DNA of 12,913 nucleotides from Bordetella parapertussis (lineage in GTDB: Bacteria; Pseudomonadota; Gammaproteobacteria; Burkholderiales; CAIKXV01). The DNA lies in assembly GCA_945877995.1 (NCBI GenBank), contig CAMDXD010000071.1, forward strand, positions 1 through 12,913, written 5' to 3'. The translations under genes and the position numbers were made by a program. A model generated the notes under the pieces. That model was given only the letters and a program-made list of their open reading frames with translations, was not told the DNA's origin and ran no database searches. This document shows, piece after piece, positions 1 through 6,404 of the stretch (the first letter of the stretch is position 1; the number at the start of each line of letters is the position of its first letter).

Positions 1-1
1 C

Positions 2-604
2 GAGCGGCTCGCGCGCAAGGCCGCGGCGATCCGGGTCGGCGACCCGGCGCTGCCGGACACGCAGATGGGTCCGGTGATCTCGGCGCGCCAGCGCGAACGC
101 GTGCTGCGCCTGGTCGACATCGCCCGGCACGAGGGCGCGCATGCAGTGACCGGCGGTAGCCGGCCAGCCCACCTCGAAGGCGCGCTGGCCGGCGGATATT
201 TCCTCGAGCCGACCGTGTTCGCCGGCGTCACGCCGTCGATGACCATCGCGCGCGAGGAAGTGTTCGGCCCCGTGACCGTGGTGATCCCGTTCGACACCGA
301 GGACGAAGCGGTGCGCATCGCCAACGACTCGCCGTACGGCCTCGCCGCCGGCGTGCGCACCGCCGATGTCGCCCGGGCGCACCGGATCGCACGCCGCGTC
401 GACTGCGGCATCTTCTGGATCAACGATCACCACCGGCTCGATCCCGCCTCGCCCTGGGGCGGGGTGAAGGATTCCGGCATCGGTTCGGAATTCGGCACCG
501 AATCGTTCGACGCCCACTTCAGCGTGAAGGCGGTGATGACCAACGTGTCGGGCAAGCCGTTCGACTGGTACGGCACGGTCGAAGGGGCGCGCCGGCTGAA
601 CTGA
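2..604 (+). CDS. Aldehyde dehydrogenase, NAD(P)-dependent, C-terminal part (5' end outside window)
   Basis: The frame is open from the first bases of the window and ends at TGA 602-604, giving 200 residues, about the last 40% of a typical 480-500-residue ALDH. The family oxidises aldehydes to carboxylic acids with NAD(P)+ in the cytoplasm. Visible landmarks are the EEVFGPV motif at residues 85-91 of the fragment, whose Glu normally contacts the nicotinamide ribose, the following NDSPYGLAAGV stretch, and the late segment with PWGGVKDSGIGSEFG that closes the substrate tunnel and oligomerisation region. The catalytic Cys and general-base Glu lie upstream and cannot be checked. The protein resembles the betaine-aldehyde/aminoaldehyde/semialdehyde dehydrogenase part of the superfamily, but substrate cannot be assigned. 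It is followed by a 111-bp gap with a possible promoter, so it probably belongs to an upstream operon rather than to the transporter. Confidence 0.93.
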   Translation, partial: ERLARKAAAIRVGDPALPDTQMGPVISARQRERVLRLVDIARHEGAHAVTGGSRPAHLEGALAGGYFLEPTVFAGVTPSMTIAREEVFGPVTVVIPFDTEDEAVRIANDSPYGLAAGVRTADVARAHRIARRVDCGIFWINDHHRLDPASPWGGVKDSGIGSEFGTESFDAHFSVKAVMTNVSGKPFDWYGTVEGARRLN

Positions 605-605
605 C

Positions 606-661
606 GGCCGATCAAGCCGCTCGGCCAGAGCCTCCCGATAGACCGGCCGCTGACCGGCCGG
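606..661. promoter_or_regulatory. Dyad and direct repeats upstream of the transporter operon (candidate terminator/operator)
   Basis: Two features sit between the aldehyde dehydrogenase stop and the transporter promoter. GGCCGA (606-611) and TCGGCC (621-626) form a 6-bp stem with a 9-nt loop just after the stop, without a T-run. The 9-mer GACCGGCCG occurs twice, at 641-649 and 652-660, 11 bp apart, so both copies would face the same side of the helix; CCGGCC (643-648) and GGCCGG (656-661) can also pair. The position just upstream of the candidate -35 box is compatible with a regulator site, but such GC-rich short repeats can arise by chance. Confidence 0.25.
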
Positions 662-666
662 GGACG

Positions 667-695
667 TTGCACGACACGGCAAACGCGTCTACGCT
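667..695 (+). promoter_or_regulatory. Putative sigma-70 promoter for the BMP-type ABC transporter operon
   Basis: TTGCAC (667-672) and TACGCT (690-695) are separated by exactly 17 bp and resemble the -35 and -10 consensus elements. Transcription would start near 702, leaving only about 14 nt before the TTG start at 716. Its place at the head of a five-kilobase co-directional gene set supports the call; no experimental data are available. Confidence 0.4.
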
Positions 696-715
696 GAATC
701 GAGACCTACCGAGCC

Positions 716-2323
716 TTGCCTGACCGGCGACCCCTGCCCTTGTCCGAGCCTACCGCCGTGCGCCCCGGAAGCCCGACGCCCCGACTGCAGCTCGAGGGCA
801 TCACCCGCCATTACCCCGGGGTGAAGGCGAACGACGGCATCGACCTGCATGTCGCCGCAGGCGAGATCCATGCAGTGCTCGGCGAGAACGGCGCAGGCAA
901 GAGCACGCTGATGAAGATCATCCACGGCTCGGTGCGACCCGACTCGGGCACCGTACGCTGGAACGGCGAACCGGTGCAACTCGCCAGCCCCGCGGTGGCA
1001 CAGGCGCTGGGCATCAGCATGGTCTACCAGCACTTCAGCCTGTTCGAGACGCTGACCGTCGCCGAGAACGTCTGGCTCGGCCTGCCGCGCGGGGAAACGC
1101 TGGCCTCGGTCGCACGCCGCATCGAGGCGATGGGCACCAGCTACGACCTCGCGGTGGATCCGGGCAGCCCGGTGCATGCCCTGTCGGTGGGCGAGCGCCA
1201 GCGCGTGGAGATCATCCGCGCACTGCTCGGCGCGCCCAGGCTGCTGATCCTCGACGAGCCGACCTCGGTGCTGGCCCCGCAGGCGATCGACGGCCTGTTC
1301 GCGACCCTGCGCCGCCTGGCGGCCGAAGGCTGCTCGATCCTTTATGTGAGCCACAAGCTCGATGAGATCCGTGCGCTGTGCGACCGCTGCACGGTGCTGC
1401 GCGCCGGGCGGGTGACCGGCGAGGTGGTGCCCGCGCGGGAGACCCCGGCCAGCCTGTCGCGGCTGATGATCGGGACCGAGCCGCCACCCCTCACCCGCAG
1501 GAACGTGGCCCCGGGCCAGGTCGCACTGTCGGTGCATGCGCTGTCGATGCCGGGCGAGACGGTGCATGGCACGCCCCTGGAACAGGTATCGCTGCAGGTG
1601 AGGACCGGCGAAATCCTCGGCATCGCTGGCGTCTCGGGCAACGGCCAGCAGGCGCTGCTCGCGGCGCTGTCGGGCGAACGTACGGTCGATCGCAGCAGCG
1701 ATCGCGCCGCGATCCGGCTGTTCGACCATCCGGTCGGCGGGCTCGGGCCGCGCGAGCGGCGCAGGCTCGGCCTGCACTTCGTGCCGGAGGAACGGCTCGG
1801 GCGAGGTGCGGTACCGGCACTCGGGCTCGACCGCAACACCCTGCTCACCCGCGACGAGGGCGTCGGCTGGGGCGGCTGCCTGAAGCCGGACGCCATGCGT
1901 GCGCTGGCGCAGCGCCTGATCGAGCGCTTCGGCGTCCGGGCCGAGGGCCCGGCCAGCGCCGCGCGTTCGCTGTCCGGCGGCAACCTGCAGAAGTTCATCG
2001 TCGGGCGCGAGATCGATGCCGCCCCCCGGGTGCTGGTCGTGGCGCAACCGACCTGGGGTGTCGACGTCGGCGCCGCCGCGCTGATCCGTGCCGAACTGCT
2101 CGCATTGCGCGAGCGCGGCGCGGCGCTGCTGGTGGTGAGCGAAGACCTCGACGAATTGTTCGTGCTGTGCGACCGCCTGCAGGTGATCGCACGCGGCCGC
2201 CTGTCGCCTTCGCTGCCGATCGCCGAGGCGTCTCCCGCACGGATCGGTGAGTGGATGTCCGGGCTCTGGCCACAGGCAGTGATGGCCGGTGCTGCCGCAA
2301 CCGCGGTGTCGGCGGCCCGATGA
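716..2323 (+). CDS. ABC transporter ATP-binding protein, double-ATPase, BMP/nucleoside importer type
   Basis: This 535-residue protein carries two ABC ATPase domains in one chain, as in ribose and nucleoside (NupO/YufO-like) importers, and energises the two permeases encoded next. The first domain has Walker A GENGAGKST (residues 56-64), the signature LSVGERQ (156-162) and Walker B LLILDEPT (176-183). The second domain has a degenerate P-loop region (GVSGNGQQ), signature LSGGN (419-423) and AQPTWGVDVGA, with Gln in place of the Walker B catalytic Glu. One degenerate site is usual for this family, so only the first site is expected to be fully hydrolytic. The start is uncertain: TTG 716 has no good ribosome binding site, and TTG 740 or GTG 758 would also keep the whole domain. 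The stop overlaps the next ATG by 4 bp (ATGA), indicating translational coupling. Family certain; substrate (nucleoside or purine-like) inferred. Confidence 0.93.
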   Translation: MPDRRPLPLSEPTAVRPGSPTPRLQLEGITRHYPGVKANDGIDLHVAAGEIHAVLGENGAGKSTLMKIIHGSVRPDSGTVRWNGEPVQLASPAVAQALGISMVYQHFSLFETLTVAENVWLGLPRGETLASVARRIEAMGTSYDLAVDPGSPVHALSVGERQRVEIIRALLGAPRLLILDEPTSVLAPQAIDGLFATLRRLAAEGCSILYVSHKLDEIRALCDRCTVLRAGRVTGEVVPARETPASLSRLMIGTEPPPLTRRNVAPGQVALSVHALSMPGETVHGTPLEQVSLQVRTGEILGIAGVSGNGQQALLAALSGERTVDRSSDRAAIRLFDHPVGGLGPRERRRLGLHFVPEERLGRGAVPALGLDRNTLLTRDEGVGWGGCLKPDAMRALAQRLIERFGVRAEGPASAARSLSGGNLQKFIVGREIDAAPRVLVVAQPTWGVDVGAAALIRAELLALRERGAALLVVSEDLDELFVLCDRLQVIARGRLSPSLPIAEASPARIGEWMSGLWPQAVMAGAAATAVSAAR

Positions 2324-3465
2324 GGTCCGCGACCTTCCTGCCCAGGTTCGAAGCGCGCGGCCGGCCCAGCGCGGCGATGGCGATCGCCTCGCCGCTGATC
2401 GCGCTGCTGCTGACCGCGCTGCTTGCCGCCGCGCTGTTCGTCGCACTCGGCAAGGACCCGTGGCGCGGGTTGTCGGTGTTCTTCATCGAGCCGCTGTCCG
2501 GCTGGCGGCCGGCAAGCGAAGTGCTGCTCAAGGCCACGCCGCTGGCGCTGTGCGCGCTCGGTCTGTCGCTGTGCTATCGCAGCAACATCTGGAACGTGGG
2601 CGCCGAAGGACAGTTCCTGCTCGGTGCGATCGCCGCGGGCGGCATGGCGCTCTGGATCGGTGGCCCGCAGGGTGCACTGGGCGGCCTCGCCGCTGGCGAT
2701 GGCATGTTGGCGGCACTCGCGGGGCGCCCCCTGCAACTGCCGCTGGTACTGCTCGCCGGCGTGGCCGGCGGGGCTGCCTGGGCGGCGATCACCGCGCTGC
2801 TGCGCGACCGCTGCAACGCCAACGAGATCCTGGTCAGCCTGATGCTGGTCTACGTGGCGCAGCAGCTGCTCGGTTACCTGGTGTTCGGGCCGTGGAAGGA
2901 TCCCGCGGGCTTCAACTTCCCGCAGACCCCGACCTTCGCAGCGTCGACCTGGCTGCCGCCGCTGATGCCCGGCACGCGGCTGCACTGGGGCTTCATGCTC
3001 GCGCTGCTCGCCGTGCCGCTGTTCTGGTTCGCGCTGTTCCGTTCGTGGCGCGGCTTCCAGCTCGACGTGTCCGGGCAGGCGCCGGCGGCGGCACGCTACG
3101 CGGGCTTCTCTGCCCGGCGCGCGCTGTGGACCGCGCTGCTCGTCTCCGGCGGCATGGCAGGGCTGGCCGGCGCGATGGAGGTGGCCGGGCCGCTGCGCCA
3201 GCTCACGCCCCATGTCTCCACCGGTTACGGATTCACCGCGATCATCGTCGCCTTCGTCGGGCGGCTGCATCCGGTGGGCATCCTGCTGGCCGCCATCCTG
3301 CTGTCGATGATGCTCATCGGTGGCGAATATGCGCAGTCGCGCCTTGGCCTGCCAGGCGCGCTCACCGGCGTGTTCCAGGGTTCGATGCTGTTCATGCTGC
3401 TCGCCTGCGACACCCTGATCCATTCCCGGGTGCGCTGGCAGCGCGGCGGGCCGGTGTCCTCGTGA
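2320..3465 (+). CDS. ABC transporter permease (BPD_transp_2 family), first subunit
   Basis: This 381-residue integral membrane protein is one of two permeases of the nucleoside-type importer. The ATG at 2320 overlaps the preceding stop (ATGA); an upstream in-frame GTG at 2251 is inside the ATPase gene and less likely. Several hydrophobic helices are visible, for example at about residues 21-43, 71-85, 97-113, 140-160, 170-190, 224-240, 268-290, 304-333 and 352-366. Conserved family landmarks are NVGAEGQ (92-98), NANEILVSLML (167-177) and GYGFTAIIVAFVGRLHPVG (302-320). These match the NupP/YufP-like permeases of COG4603. The long hydrophobic Gly/Ala-rich insert around 113-140 is wordier than I expect for the family but reads as normal membrane or loop sequence. 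The stop overlaps the next gene's GTG by 4 bp. Confidence 0.92.
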   Translation: MRSATFLPRFEARGRPSAAMAIASPLIALLLTALLAAALFVALGKDPWRGLSVFFIEPLSGWRPASEVLLKATPLALCALGLSLCYRSNIWNVGAEGQFLLGAIAAGGMALWIGGPQGALGGLAAGDGMLAALAGRPLQLPLVLLAGVAGGAAWAAITALLRDRCNANEILVSLMLVYVAQQLLGYLVFGPWKDPAGFNFPQTPTFAASTWLPPLMPGTRLHWGFMLALLAVPLFWFALFRSWRGFQLDVSGQAPAAARYAGFSARRALWTALLVSGGMAGLAGAMEVAGPLRQLTPHVSTGYGFTAIIVAFVGRLHPVGILLAAILLSMMLIGGEYAQSRLGLPGALTGVFQGSMLFMLLACDTLIHSRVRWQRGGPVSS

Positions 3466-4391
3466 ACGAGACCGTGCTGCTGCTCGCCGCTGCCATCGCC
3501 TCGGGCACGCCCCTGGTGCTCGCAGGGCTTGGGCTGCTGGTCAACGAAAAGGCCGGGGTGGTCAACCTCGGCGCCGAGGGGATGATGCTGATCGCCGCGG
3601 TCGCGGGCTTCGCCACCGCCTTCGGCACCGGCAGCGAAGTACTCGCGCTCGGTGCCGGCGCGCTCGCCGGGGCCGCCGCGGCGGCCGTCTTCGGTTTGCT
3701 GGTGATCGGGCTCAACGCGAACCAGTATGCGGCCGGGCTAGCCCTGTCGTTGTTCGGAGGGGGCTTCTCGGCCTTCGTCGGCATCGGCTATGTCGGCAGG
3801 AAGCTGGGCGACCCGGCGGCACCGCTGGGCGGGTCGATCGGACACTGGCTGGCCGACCTGCCGGTTATCGGCCCGCTGCTTTTCAGCCAGCATCCGGTCG
3901 TCTGGCTATCACTCTTGCTGACCGCAGTCGTCGCGTGGCTGCTCTACCGCACGCGTGCAGGGCTGGTGCTGCGCGCGATCGGCGAATCACCCGAGTCGGC
4001 GCATGCGCTCGGCTATCCGGTGCGCCTCATCCGCTTCGCGGCGGTGGTCATGGGCGGCGCATTGTGCGGCGTGGCGGGTGCCTGCCTGTCGGTGGTGTAC
4101 GCACCGATGTGGGTCGAAGGGCTGGTGGCCGGACGCGGCTGGATCGCCCTGGCACTCACCACCTTCGCCACATGGCGCCCAGGCCGGGTGCTGCTCGGCG
4201 CCTGGTTGTTCGGTGGCGTCACGCTGCTGCAGTTCCACCTGCAGGCGCAGGGCGTGGCGATCGCCAGCCAGCTGCTGGCCATGCTGCCCTACCTCGCGAC
4301 GATCGTCGTGCTGGCGCTGATCAGCCGCAACCCGGCCTGGATACGCGCCAACATGCCGGCGTCACTGGGTCGGCCTTTCCATGCCGACTGA
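3462..4391 (+). CDS. ABC transporter permease (BPD_transp_2 family), second subunit
   Basis: This 309-residue membrane protein is the second permease, like NupQ/YufQ (COG1079). It starts at GTG 3462 within the overlap GTGA with the previous stop, which argues strongly for coupled translation. The same frame is open far upstream across the first permease gene, but that part is not membrane-like and is a shadow. Landmarks are VVNLGAEGMM (residues 33-42), GLNANQYAAGLALSLFG near residues 84-100, a cytoplasmic loop with VLRAIGESPESAHALGYPV expected to contact the ATPase, and GRGWIALALTTFATW in the following membrane region. About eight hydrophobic segments are visible. Pairing of unequal permeases with a double ATPase and a BMP lipoprotein is the standard composition of this importer class. 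Substrate is inferred only from family. Confidence 0.92.
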   Translation: MNETVLLLAAAIASGTPLVLAGLGLLVNEKAGVVNLGAEGMMLIAAVAGFATAFGTGSEVLALGAGALAGAAAAAVFGLLVIGLNANQYAAGLALSLFGGGFSAFVGIGYVGRKLGDPAAPLGGSIGHWLADLPVIGPLLFSQHPVVWLSLLLTAVVAWLLYRTRAGLVLRAIGESPESAHALGYPVRLIRFAAVVMGGALCGVAGACLSVVYAPMWVEGLVAGRGWIALALTTFATWRPGRVLLGAWLFGGVTLLQFHLQAQGVAIASQLLAMLPYLATIVVLALISRNPAWIRANMPASLGRPFHAD

Positions 4392-4399
4392 CCCGGTAC

Positions 4400-4419
4400 G
4401 ATCGACATCCGGTTCGATC
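4400..4419. promoter_or_regulatory. Inverted repeat between permease and binding-protein genes
   Basis: GATCGA (4400-4405) and TCGATC (4414-4419) are perfect 6-bp arms around an 8-nt loop, placed 8 bp after the permease stop and directly against the candidate -35 box at 4421. It could be an operator or a weak mRNA hairpin that separates permease from binding-protein expression. There is no T-run long enough for a standard terminator. Confidence 0.3.
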
Positions 4420-4420
4420 T

Positions 4421-4449
4421 TTGCTTCAATCAATTGCTGTCCGTACCCT
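4421..4449 (+). promoter_or_regulatory. Putative internal promoter for the binding-protein gene
   Basis: TTGCTT (4421-4426) and TACCCT (4444-4449) are spaced by 17 bp and resemble sigma-70 boxes. A start near 4456 would leave a leader of about 29 nt containing the AGGAGA ribosome binding site at 4471-4476, 8 nt before ATG 4485. A separate promoter would fit the usual need for more binding protein than membrane subunits, but the boxes are only moderate matches. Confidence 0.35.
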
Positions 4450-4484
4450 TCCCCGCCATGCGCGTAACCCAGGAGACCCGTTTC

Positions 4485-5633
4485 ATGACCGATCGTTCCA
4501 GACGCCATCTCGTCAGGCTGGCTGGCAGCCTGTCCGCACTCGCCGCTGCAGGGCTGCTCTCGGCCTGTGGCAAACAGGAGCCGGCCGCGCCGAAGGCGGA
4601 GCCAAAAGCCGAGCCGAAGCAGGCCGACCCACTGAAGGCTGCGTGGATCTACGTCGGTCCGGTCGGCGATGCAGGCTGGTCGTTCGCGCACGACCTCGGC
4701 CGCAAGGCAGTCGAGGCGAAGTTCGGCAGCGCAATCAGCACCAGCTTCGTCGAGAAGGTGCCCGAAGGCGCGGATGCCGAGCGGGTGATCCGCGACCTGG
4801 CACAGCAGGGCAACAAGATCATATTTGCGACCTCGTTCGGATACATGGAACCGATGCTGAAGGTGGCCGGTGAATTCCCCGACGTGAAGTTCGAGCACGC
4901 GACCGGCTACAAGAGCGCGCCGAACATGCGCATCTACGACGCCAGCCTCTACCAGGACGCCTACCTCGCCGGCATCATCGCGGGACGCATGACGAAGACC
5001 GGCACGCTGGGTTTCGTCGGTTCGTTCCCGATCCCGGAGGTGCTGCGCAACATCAACGCCTACACGCTGGGTGCACGCAGCGTGAACCCGAAGGTGCGCA
5101 CCCGCGTGGTCTGGGTGAACACCTGGTTCGACCCGGCGCGCGAGAGCGAGGCGGCGCAGACGCTGATCAACCAGGGCGCCGACGTGCTACTGCAGAACAC
5201 CGACTCCACCGCCGTGCTGCAGACGGCCGAGAAGAACGGCAAGTACGCATTCGGCTGGGACAGCGACATGAGCGCGTTCGGCCCGAAAGCCCACCTGGCA
5301 TCGGCGATCATCAACTGGGGCCCCTACTACATCAAGGCAATCGACGACGTGCTGAAGGAATCCTGGCAGACCGGACGCACGATCTGGGGCGTGAAGGAAG
5401 ACCTCAACGATCTGGTGAAGATCGCCGACGTCGTCCCGGAAGAGACGAAGGCGCAGATCGCGAAGGTCAAGGCCGGGCTGAAGGACGACAGCTTCGAAGT
5501 GTTCACCGGGCCGATCGTCGACAACGCCGGCAAGGAGCGCCTGCCGAAGGACCAGAAAGCCGACCGCGCGTGGAAGGACAAGGTCGACTTCTTCGTCGCC
5601 GGCGTCGAAGGCAAGGTGCCTTCGGGCAGTTGA
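4485..5633 (+). CDS. BMP-family substrate-binding lipoprotein of the ABC importer
   Basis: This 382-residue protein is the periplasmic binding component (BMP/PnrA-like, COG1744), which captures the ligand and hands it to the permeases. ATG 4485 is chosen because AGGAGA (4471-4476) sits 8 nt upstream; an in-frame TTG-type start at 4434 has no such support. The N-terminus has SRRHLV (residues 5-10), a hydrophobic stretch and lipobox LSAC with Cys28, so it is exported and lipid-anchored. The SRR motif also resembles a twin-arginine signal. A flexible linker with repeated PKAEPKAEPK (residues 37-45) leads to the domain from about residue 51. Family-like stretches include GDAGWSFAHDLGR (61-73), DASLYQDAYLAGIIAG (152-167) and FGWDSDM (256-262), whose Asp may contact ligand. 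The relatives I know bind purine nucleosides or related compounds; that role is inferred here since no purine genes are adjacent. Confidence 0.92.
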   Translation: MTDRSRRHLVRLAGSLSALAAAGLLSACGKQEPAAPKAEPKAEPKQADPLKAAWIYVGPVGDAGWSFAHDLGRKAVEAKFGSAISTSFVEKVPEGADAERVIRDLAQQGNKIIFATSFGYMEPMLKVAGEFPDVKFEHATGYKSAPNMRIYDASLYQDAYLAGIIAGRMTKTGTLGFVGSFPIPEVLRNINAYTLGARSVNPKVRTRVVWVNTWFDPARESEAAQTLINQGADVLLQNTDSTAVLQTAEKNGKYAFGWDSDMSAFGPKAHLASAIINWGPYYIKAIDDVLKESWQTGRTIWGVKEDLNDLVKIADVVPEETKAQIAKVKAGLKDDSFEVFTGPIVDNAGKERLPKDQKADRAWKDKVDFFVAGVEGKVPSGS

Positions 5634-5639
5634 GGTTTA

Positions 5640-5674
5640 CCGGGCCGCCCACGCGCCGCACTGGCGCGGCCCGG
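5640..5674. terminator. GC-rich stem-loop between convergent genes (candidate bidirectional terminator)
   Basis: CCGGGCCGC (5640-5648) pairs perfectly with GCGGCCCGG (5666-5674) across a 17-nt loop, and an alternative inner stem CGCGCC (5652-5657)/GGCGCG (5663-5668) is possible. It fills most of the 56-bp gap between the binding-protein stop and the stop of the convergent transferase gene. Neither side has a T-run, so it is either a weak intrinsic terminator or an mRNA 3'-end protecting hairpin. Confidence 0.45.
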
Positions 5675-5689
5675 CGCCGACATGCGCCG

Positions 5690-6340
5690 TCAGTTCGACA
5701 CGGGCGCCCCGGGCTGCCGCAGCGGGTGCGCACGTGCGAACGCCTCCAGCTGCAGGCAATGGTCGACGATCCGGTTGCAGGCCTGGAACGCCGACATGTC
5801 GAACTTGAACAACCGTGCACCGACCACGTGGCTGACCAGGCAGATATCGGCGATCGTCGGCGACGGTCCGGTACAGAACGGGCCGGTCGTGCCGGCGAGC
5901 TGCTGCTCGATGGCCGTGAGCGCGGTACGGCTCCAGTGCTCGATCCACGCCATCCGTACCGGCTCCTCCAGGCCGAGCACGTCCGACAGGTAGCTGCGTA
6001 CCCGCGGTACCACCAGCGGATGTGCGTCGGACGCGACGATCATCGCCAGCGCGCGCACCTGCGCGCGGGCGCGCGGCGAGGCTGGCAGCAGCGGCGGCTG
6101 CGGGTACGCCTCTTCCAGGTATTCGAGGATCGCCATCGACTGCGTGAGTGGCGACTGGCCGTCCTCGACCAGGGCTGGTACCGCGGCCATCGGGTTGATC
6201 GCGCGAAACGACGCCGCGTACTGTTCACCCGCGAACAGATCGATCGGATGCTCGCGGTAGTCCAGGCCTTTCAGGTTGAGCGCGATGCGCACGCGGAAAG
6301 TGGCGAGCGAGCGCCAGAAGCCGTACAGGTCCAGGGTCAT
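5690..6340 (-). CDS. Zeta-class glutathione S-transferase, maleylacetoacetate isomerase-like
   Basis: This 216-residue cytosolic protein has the thioredoxin-like N-terminal and helical C-terminal domains of zeta GSTs. Maleylacetoacetate isomerase (MaiA) uses glutathione to isomerise maleylacetoacetate or maleylpyruvate in tyrosine and gentisate catabolism. The active-site stretch is WRSLATFRVRIAL (residues 9-21), corresponding to the family's RSSCSxRVRIAL: the first Ser (Ser11) is kept, while the second Ser is Leu and the Cys is Ala. The NP...VPALV loop (49-58) with cis-Pro55 and Gln67-Ser68 for glutathione binding follow, then DAHPLVVPRV (105-114), equivalent to the family's DIHPLxNLRV. ATG 6340 is preceded by GAGGAG at 5-10 nt. 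It lies 58 bp downstream of the hydrolase gene on the same strand, so the two may be co-transcribed. Homogentisate and fumarylacetoacetate genes are absent here, so another isomerase or detoxifying role is possible. Confidence 0.85.
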   Translation of the reverse strand: MTLDLYGFWRSLATFRVRIALNLKGLDYREHPIDLFAGEQYAASFRAINPMAAVPALVEDGQSPLTQSMAILEYLEEAYPQPPLLPASPRARAQVRALAMIVASDAHPLVVPRVRSYLSDVLGLEEPVRMAWIEHWSRTALTAIEQQLAGTTGPFCTGPSPTIADICLVSHVVGARLFKFDMSAFQACNRIVDHCLQLEAFARAHPLRQPGAPVSN

Positions 6341-6359
6341 CGTGCTTCTCCTCGGTGCA

Positions 6360-6404
6360 GGTTCATCAGGGTAATCAGGTTCATCGGATTGATCCGGCTC
6401 ATTC
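6360..6404. repeat. Degenerate 9-bp tandem repeat in the hydrolase-transferase gap
   Basis: Five units of nine bases run head to tail: GGTTCATCA (6360), GGGTAATCA (6369), GGTTCATCG (6378), GATTGATCC (6387) and GGCTCATTC (6396). The last unit enters the end of the hydrolase gene, whose stop is read from 6401-6399. The first and third units differ at one base. It looks like a decayed simple repeat; no function can be assigned. Confidence 0.45.

Noticed and set aside
689..3423. Very long antisense open frames on the - strand (585 and 693 residues) opposite the ATPase and permease genes
   Set aside because: They are Arg/Ala/Gly/Gln-rich low-complexity translations with no recognisable domain, lying exactly opposite well-conserved genes; GC-rich codon bias removes stops in antisense frames.
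2289..3461. Upstream extension of the second permease frame across the whole first permease gene
   Set aside because: The translation is Arg/Ala-rich and not membrane-like; the GTG at 3462 in a 4-bp stop/start overlap gives a normal-length permease.
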